Positions 58,892 through 64,000 of a stretch of 64,000 bases of DNA are shown here, in pieces. A program made the position numbers and the translations under genes. The DNA comes from an uncultured Lachnospiraceae bacterium (lineage in GTDB: Bacteria; Bacillota; Clostridia; Lachnospirales; Lachnospiraceae): NCBI GenBank assembly GCA_910585465.1, contig CAJUEW010000003.1, positions 62,001-126,000 on the forward strand, read 5' to 3'. The notes below the pieces were generated by a model. It was not told the DNA's origin and did no database searches. It saw nothing but the letters and a program-made list of their open reading frames with translations. Positions within the stretch are counted from its first letter, which is position 1; the number at the start of each line of letters is the position of its first letter.

Positions 58892-60628
58892 TTATAGCTG
58901 CCGGATTTCTGAAATATCCGGATGAATCATCATAGAATAATTTGTATAATATACGACGAATCCCGGTCTGGCTCCGCCCGGCTTTTTCACATGCTTTTTC
59001 TCCACATAGTCAATTTCGACCTTTTCTGCTTCCCTGTTGCTGGAATAATAAGCTGCCAGTTTTGCGGCTTCCTCGAAGGTGCGGTCAGGAAGCTTATCTC
59101 CGTTTGTCTGGACAATTACATGGGAACCGGGAGCGCCCTTGGCATGGAACCACCAGTCATTGCCTTTGGCGATCCGGAAGGTCAGATCATCATTCTGCAG
59201 ATTATTTTTGCCCACATACATATGATAACCGTCGCCGGAAATATAATGAAAGGGCTTAGAGGTGATCTTTGGATGCCTGGCACCGGAGGCGCATTTTCGG
59301 ATATAACCGGATTGTATCAGCTCCTCCTTAATCTGCACAAGATCTTCCTCCTGAAGGGCAATATCCAGCGCGGTCTGGATGGATTTCAGGTGCTCAATTT
59401 CCATGCCCGTTTCTTCCAGAAGCTTTGTAACGGCCTCCCAGGTTCTTTTCAGTTTTCCATATTTGTCAAAATATTTCGTTGCATTTTCCTGAACCGGAAT
59501 TTGGGGGTCAAGAGGAATGGTAATCAGTTCACCGGTATAATAATTCAGGGCCTCAAAGCTTTTGCTTCCCTGTTCCACATTGTATCCATAGGTATTGATA
59601 AGCTCTCCATATATCCGGAAGGTTTCCCTTTTACTGGTATCCTTTAGCTGCCTGGACTGGAGATCGTATTTTTTTACATTACGTTCCAGTGCGGTCTGGA
59701 CGATTTTCCTTAGATCTATAGATTTCTGTCGAATGCGGGTAAGTGTATTTTTTTCTGCATAATAATACTCCAGCATTTCCGAGACAGAGTCATAGGCCTC
59801 CCTCCGGCAATGACTGTAGAGAGTGAGAGGCAGACAGGAGAATTCTATTGGCCTGTGCCCGTCATAATAAATGGAAGGCGTATACTCTCCGGTTCGGATT
59901 GGTTCCAGAAAACGGCGGAGAGTACGATACAGGTGAATCAGTTCTTCCTGTTCATAAGAACCGGCTGGTCTGTCAGAATCCAGGGAAGCCTGATGGCAGA
60001 TTTCCTCTGCGGCAATGGGGCTTAAGCCTGTCAGGGAGGTATAAAGTGCTTTGGAAAGCTTTGCGGCCTTGCCTGAGATCCGGGAAATGAACAAGTCCTC
60101 TGTAACAGTCCATGGATCAGACTTTTCCTGGGTATCCGGTATAAAATACTGCCGTCCCGGAAGCACTTCCCGGACTGTGCTTATCTGAGAGGAGACATGT
60201 TTAATACTGTCAATGATAATATCAGTATCTGTACAGAAAATGATATTGCTGTGTTTACCCATGATTTCCACTGTCAGATATTTCCGGCACAGATCTCCCA
60301 TCTCGTCCAGATGCTCGATCTCAAAACGCAGAACACGTTCCAGAGAAGGCTGGGTGATAGAGATAATGCGCCCACCGCTGATATGCTTTCTTAAAAGCAT
60401 ACAGAAATTCGGGGCAGTCAGCGGGCTTGCTTTGTTGGTGCCGGTAAGATAGACCAGCGGAAGGCTTGCGCTTGCACAGAGGAGGAGGCGGAAGCTTCCA
60501 TGAGAGGATTTTATAGTCAAAAGAAGCTCGTCCGCCTCCGGCTGGGCAATCTTGGAAATGCGCCCGCCGCTTAATTTTTTATTTAGTTCATACGCCATAC
60601 AGGCGATGGTAATTCCGTCAAATGCCAT
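58892..60628 (-). CDS. rqcH: ribosome quality control factor RqcH (NFACT)
   Basis: 578 residues from the ATG with AAGGAGAT 7 bases upstream on the minus strand; the longer frame lacks a site. NFACT-N opening MAFDGITIACMAYEL, a coiled-coil arm (about 280-430), and the NFACT-R domain DYHMYVGKNNLQND-like (core GYHMYVGKNNLQNDDLTF) with NDWWFHAKGAPGSHVI. RqcH binds stalled 50S subunits and adds alanine tails to nascent chains. Older annotations call it fibronectin-binding protein. Confidence 0.93.
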   Translation of the reverse strand: MAFDGITIACMAYELNKKLSGGRISKIAQPEADELLLTIKSSHGSFRLLLCASASLPLVYLTGTNKASPLTAPNFCMLLRKHISGGRIISITQPSLERVLRFEIEHLDEMGDLCRKYLTVEIMGKHSNIIFCTDTDIIIDSIKHVSSQISTVREVLPGRQYFIPDTQEKSDPWTVTEDLFISRISGKAAKLSKALYTSLTGLSPIAAEEICHQASLDSDRPAGSYEQEELIHLYRTLRRFLEPIRTGEYTPSIYYDGHRPIEFSCLPLTLYSHCRREAYDSVSEMLEYYYAEKNTLTRIRQKSIDLRKIVQTALERNVKKYDLQSRQLKDTSKRETFRIYGELINTYGYNVEQGSKSFEALNYYTGELITIPLDPQIPVQENATKYFDKYGKLKRTWEAVTKLLEETGMEIEHLKSIQTALDIALQEEDLVQIKEELIQSGYIRKCASGARHPKITSKPFHYISGDGYHMYVGKNNLQNDDLTFRIAKGNDWWFHAKGAPGSHVIVQTNGDKLPDRTFEEAAKLAAYYSSNREAEKVEIDYVEKKHVKKPGGARPGFVVYYTNYSMMIHPDISEIRQL

Positions 60629-60750
60629 AGTTGGATCTCCTTGCTTATCAGTGCTGTGTTCCATTATAATTGACAATATTTCCAAAATCAACTATAATAA
60701 AACCAATTATGGCGGCAGATTTTGCTGCCGGGACTTTGAGGAAGATAACA

Positions 60751-61629
60751 ATGATTAAGAGTATGACAGGTTTCGGCCGCTGCGAGGTGTCAAAGGGCGA
60801 CAGGAAGCTTACCGTTGAGATGAAGTCCGTGAATCACCGTTATCTGGATGTGAGCATGAAAATGCCGAAGAAACTGAATTTTCTGGATTCAGCTATTCGC
60901 GCGCTTCTGAAAGAATATATCCAGCGCGGAAAAGTGGATGTGTATATTACTTATGAGGATCTGAGCGAGACAAACGCTGTGCTGACCTACCATTCAGAAA
61001 TTGCTGCCCAGTATATTGAATACTTCCGGCAGATGGGGGAACAGTTTGGATTAGAAAACGATATGAAGGTATCTGTTCTGGCACGCTGTCCGGAGGTTCT
61101 TACGATAGGGGAGCATCAGGAGGACGAGGAGGAAATCTGGAATATTCTGGAGAAGGCGGTGCGCGGAGCCTGTGAGAAATTTGTGGAATCCCGTATTCGT
61201 GAGGGCGAGGCGCTGAAAAATGATCTTATATCCAAACTGGACGGAATGCTGAAGCTGATAGCTTTTATTGAAGAACGTTCCCCGCAGACGGTGGCGGAAT
61301 ACCGTCAGAAAATAGAGACAAAGGTCAGAGAGCTGCTTGGAGATGCTCAGATAGATGAGAGCCGGATTGCGGCAGAGGTGATTATTTTTGCAGATAAGGT
61401 CTGTGTGGATGAAGAGCTTGTACGTCTGAAAAGTCATGTGGAGGCGACCAGGGCTGCATTGGAGGCAGGGGGAAGTATCGGAAGAAAGCTGGATTTTATT
61501 GCACAGGAAATGAACCGGGAGGCCAATACTACTTTATCCAAGGCCGGTGATCTGGAAATTTCCACCCGTGCTATCGATTTGAAGACTGAGATTGAAAAAG
61601 TACGGGAGCAGATTCAGAATATCGAATAA
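60751..61629 (+). CDS. yicC: YicC family endoribonuclease-like protein
   Basis: 292 residues from ATG 60751 (GAGGA site), where the conserved opening IKSMTGFGRCEV begins. VEMKSVNHRYLDVSMKMP (YicC_N) and the C-terminal GRKLDFIAQEMNREANTTLSKA (DUF1732; core KLDFIAQEMNREANT) are typical. E. coli YicC has been described as an RNase; the role in Firmicutes is less clear. First gene of yicC-gmk-rpoZ-ptsI. Confidence 0.94.
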   Translation: MIKSMTGFGRCEVSKGDRKLTVEMKSVNHRYLDVSMKMPKKLNFLDSAIRALLKEYIQRGKVDVYITYEDLSETNAVLTYHSEIAAQYIEYFRQMGEQFGLENDMKVSVLARCPEVLTIGEHQEDEEEIWNILEKAVRGACEKFVESRIREGEALKNDLISKLDGMLKLIAFIEERSPQTVAEYRQKIETKVRELLGDAQIDESRIAAEVIIFADKVCVDEELVRLKSHVEATRAALEAGGSIGRKLDFIAQEMNREANTTLSKAGDLEISTRAIDLKTEIEKVREQIQNIE

Positions 61630-61696
61630 CAATGATGAAGCAGCGCGGAAGACGACGCTGAAAAAGAGAAGGCGGGTTTATCGCTGCGGGGAGTAA

Positions 61697-62332
61697 ATGA
61701 TGGGCAGAGAGGGAATATTGATTGTGGTATCCGGTTTTTCAGGAGCCGGAAAAGGAACTATTATGAAGGAACTGCTTAGCAGATACGAACAGTACGCGCT
61801 GTCTGTATCTGCCACTACCCGTAAGCCAAGACCGGGAGAGGAAGAGGGAAAGGAATACTTCTTCAAAAGCAAAGAAGAATTTGAACAGATGATCGCTGAC
61901 GACGCATTGATTGAATATGCTCGTTATGTGGATAATTATTATGGAACCCCCAAGGCTTATGTGGAGGAGCAGCTGGCCCGGGGCAGGGATGTGATACTGG
62001 AGATTGAAATTCAGGGAGCGCGCAAAATAAAGAAGCGTTTTCCGGAGGCGGTACTGCTGTTTGTGACAACAAAGGATGCACAGACTCTGAAGGAACGCCT
62101 GCTGGGCCGCAAAACCGAGACGCCGGAAATCATTGAACAGCGTCTGGCAAGGGCTGCGCAGGAATCCGAAGGGATTGAAGAGTATGATTATCTGGTGGTG
62201 AACGATGAACTGGATGTCTGCGTGGCAGAGATCCACTCTATCATCGAGAGCGAGCACCGGAAAATTGAATATAATATGGAACTTATTAACAGGGTCAGAG
62301 ATGAATTGAGAAGTTTTTCGGAAGGAGAATAA
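61697..62332 (+). CDS. gmk: guanylate kinase
   Basis: 211 residues. P-loop SGFSGAGKGTIMKELL (about 11-26), the GMP-binding SVSATTRKPRPGEEEGKEYFF in part (core TTRKPRPGE.EGKEYFF) and YYGTPKAYVEEQL are clear. Converts GMP to GDP. GGGGAGTAA precedes two adjacent ATGs (61697, 61700). The usual Firmicutes remA gene between yicC and gmk is absent: the 67 bases between hold no frame. Confidence 0.96.
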   Translation: MMGREGILIVVSGFSGAGKGTIMKELLSRYEQYALSVSATTRKPRPGEEEGKEYFFKSKEEFEQMIADDALIEYARYVDNYYGTPKAYVEEQLARGRDVILEIEIQGARKIKKRFPEAVLLFVTTKDAQTLKERLLGRKTETPEIIEQRLARAAQESEGIEEYDYLVVNDELDVCVAEIHSIIESEHRKIEYNMELINRVRDELRSFSEGE

Positions 62333-62335
62333 AGT

Positions 62336-62605
62336 ATGTTACATCCGTCTTATACAGACTTAATGAAAACCATCAACAGTGAAGTGGAGGAAGGTGACAC
62401 ACCGGTAGTCAACAGTCGATATTCCATCGTTCTTGCAACGGCTAAAAGAGCAAGACAATTGATTGCAGGAGAGGAGGCATATGTGAGCAGCCGCGGTAAA
62501 AAGCCGCTTTCCATTGCGGTAGAGGAGGTTGGCAAGGGTTTTGTGACAATTGAATCAGAGGTATCCGAAACGGATACGGAAGACAATGAAAATATACAGG
62601 AATAA
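62336..62605 (+). CDS. rpoZ: RNA polymerase omega subunit
   Basis: 89 residues. SRYSIVLATAKRARQLIAGE is the omega signature, followed by KKPLSIAVEEV and an acidic tail. Helps assemble and stabilise RNA polymerase. Starts 3 bases after gmk, the conserved gmk-rpoZ pair. Confidence 0.94.
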   Translation: MLHPSYTDLMKTINSEVEEGDTPVVNSRYSIVLATAKRARQLIAGEEAYVSSRGKKPLSIAVEEVGKGFVTIESEVSETDTEDNENIQE

Positions 62606-62670
62606 CACGGTTGGGGTAATGGGTCTTTAAGACAGGTGAGGTTGAAAAACTATAATTTGGGAGGCACGAT

Positions 62671-64000
62671 ATGATTGTAAGAGAAGGTAAGAGTGTTTTT
62701 AAAGGAGTTGCAATCGGCAGCGTTTTTGTGTACCGGAAGGCAGAAAAAGCGGTCAATAAGGTGCAGATTGAAGATACCGCCGCAGAGCTTGCCCGTTTTG
62801 AGGCCGCTAAGGAAAAGGCGATGGGACAGCTGAAGAGCCTTTATGAAAAAGCTCTGAAGGATGTGGGAGAAGAGGAAGCGATGATTTTTGATGTTCATCA
62901 GATGCTTCTGGATGACCTGGATTATAATGAATCCATTACCGGTATTATTGAGAATGAGAAGATGAATGCAGAGTATGCTGTATTTATGACCGGTGAGCAG
63001 GTTGCAGCCATGTTCCTTAACATGGACGATGATTATATGAGAGGACGGGCCGCTGACATTCATGATATTTCCGACCGTCTGATTTCTATTTTGAACGGAA
63101 CACAGGTAAGTCCCGAGGCTATGCCGGAGCCTGTGATTATCGTGGCAGAGGATTTGGCCCCAAGTGAGACCGTACAGTTTGATAAGAGTAAGCTGCTGGC
63201 CATTGTAACCCAGAAGGGTTCGGCAAACTCCCATACAGCAATTCTTGCAAGAACTATGAATATTCCGTCTCTTGTGACAACGGATATTGAGATTGATCAG
63301 GAGTATCATGGGAGAACTGCTGTGGTAGACGGCTTTGCCGGTCTGATCTATCTGGATCCGGACGAAGAAACCATGAAAAAAATGGTGGAGAAAAAACGTA
63401 AGGCAGACGAGCAGAGAGCGCTTCTCCAGGAAATGAAGGGCAAAGAGACCGTAACCCAGAGCGGAAAGCACATCCATCTGTATTCCAATATCGGAGGCAT
63501 TAACGATGTGGATGCGGTTCTGGACAATGATTCGGAAGGTATTGGCTTGTTCAGAAGTGAATTTTTATATCTGGGCTGCGATGACTATCCAAGCGAGGAA
63601 GTACAGTTTAAAGCATATAAAGAGGTTGTATCCCGCATGAACGGGAAAAAGGTTATTATCCGTACACTGGATATTGGAGCAGACAAGCAGATTGATTATT
63701 TTGAACTTCCGAAGGAGGACAATCCGGCTCTTGGTTATCGTGCAATCCGTATCTGTCTGACGAGAGAAGAGGTTTTCAAAACGCAGCTTCGGGCACTATT
63801 CCGGGCCTCTGCTTTTGGCAATCTGGGGATTATGTTCCCGATGATTATTTCTGTGAAGGAGATTGAGAGGATTAAGGAGATCGTGGAGGAAGTGAAGCTG
63901 GAGCTTGCCAGAGAGGATGTGGCCACAGGCGAGGTAGAGCTTGGCATCATGATTGAGACTCCTGCAGCGGCTGTAATCAGCGATCTGCTGGCGCCGCATG
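62671..64000 (+). CDS. ptsI: PTS enzyme I (PEP-protein phosphotransferase), 5' part
   Basis: 443 residues are visible before the window ends; the family is ~540-575 long. ATG 62671 follows GGGAGG. The N-terminal HPr-binding helical domain, the phosphohistidine in KGSANSHTAILAR (GGxxSHxAI type, about residue 190) and the PEP-binding domain (GIGLFRSEFLYL, KVIIRTLDIGADKQ, NPALGYRAIRICL) are present. Transfers phosphate from PEP to HPr, feeding PtsG and other PTS permeases. Located after rpoZ, not next to ptsH, which is unusual. Confidence 0.95.
   Translation, partial: MIVREGKSVFKGVAIGSVFVYRKAEKAVNKVQIEDTAAELARFEAAKEKAMGQLKSLYEKALKDVGEEEAMIFDVHQMLLDDLDYNESITGIIENEKMNAEYAVFMTGEQVAAMFLNMDDDYMRGRAADIHDISDRLISILNGTQVSPEAMPEPVIIVAEDLAPSETVQFDKSKLLAIVTQKGSANSHTAILARTMNIPSLVTTDIEIDQEYHGRTAVVDGFAGLIYLDPDEETMKKMVEKKRKADEQRALLQEMKGKETVTQSGKHIHLYSNIGGINDVDAVLDNDSEGIGLFRSEFLYLGCDDYPSEEVQFKAYKEVVSRMNGKKVIIRTLDIGADKQIDYFELPKEDNPALGYRAIRICLTREEVFKTQLRALFRASAFGNLGIMFPMIISVKEIERIKEIVEEVKLELAREDVATGEVELGIMIETPAAAVISDLLAPH

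Overview
The window looks like a chromosome segment of a Lachnospiraceae-type Clostridium (Blautia/Ruminococcus/Mediterraneibacter-like). This is inferred from the dgt-dnaG-rpoD-trmK-nif3 order, two-gene (split) transketolases, DUF4349/DUF1292/DUF5662 proteins, a class A RNase P RNA, strong AGGAGG ribosome sites and consensus sigma-A promoters. No organism name can be proven from the sequence alone.

Layout. 0-5 kb: DUF4349 lipoprotein, a small HPr-like protein, an AraC regulator behind a palindromic operator, a GH13 protein with degenerate active-site residues, and a DUF5662 protein. 5-13 kb: macromolecular synthesis operon (dgt, dnaG, rpoD, trmK, Nif3-like), a uridine-kinase-like nucleoside kinase and a PAP2 protein. 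13-17 kb: rnpB, then ptsG (EIICBA) and its GlcT-like antiterminator, with a visible RAT/terminator switch in front of ptsG. 17-29 kb: gltX, UvrD-like helicase, YigZ, carB, a MATE pump with its own MerR regulator, DUF1292, an aminotransferase and YdcF. 29-38 kb: FadR-type regulator, TRAP transporter and a catabolic set (split transketolase, ApnO/PGDH_C-like dehydrogenase, 2-hydroxyacid dehydrogenase, glycerate kinase), which reads as a sugar-acid pathway ending at glycerate phosphate. 38-46 kb: second split transketolase, luxS, mgtE, trpS, flavin reductase, RluA, VOC protein, queH.

The most unusual part is 46.6-56.3 kb. A LytTR regulator diverges from an operon of Cas10/Csm1, Csm3, Csm4 and Cas6, followed by a TIR-STING protein. 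The Cas10 lacks the HD residues and has GRDR instead of GGDD. The Csm3 has Gly where the target-RNA-cleaving Asp should be. No CRISPR array, cas1/cas2, csm2, csm5, csm6 or CD-NTase is visible in the window. The complex therefore looks like a catalytically silent RNA binder placed next to an NADase-type STING effector, an arrangement I do not know from described CBASS or type III loci. Directly downstream lies a compact RiPP cluster: a 53-residue precursor with a Leu/Ala-rich C-terminus, a stand-alone YcaO with a helical extension, and a PqqD-M50 protease fusion. A hairpin separates the precursor from the enzymes. The block stops at the 3' end of a tRNA-Ser(CGA) gene.

56-64 kb: OPT oligopeptide transporter co-transcribed with a second PqqD-like protein, RqcH, then yicC-gmk-rpoZ and the start of ptsI, which is cut by the window end. 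PtsI here and PtsG at 14 kb belong to the same sugar PTS.
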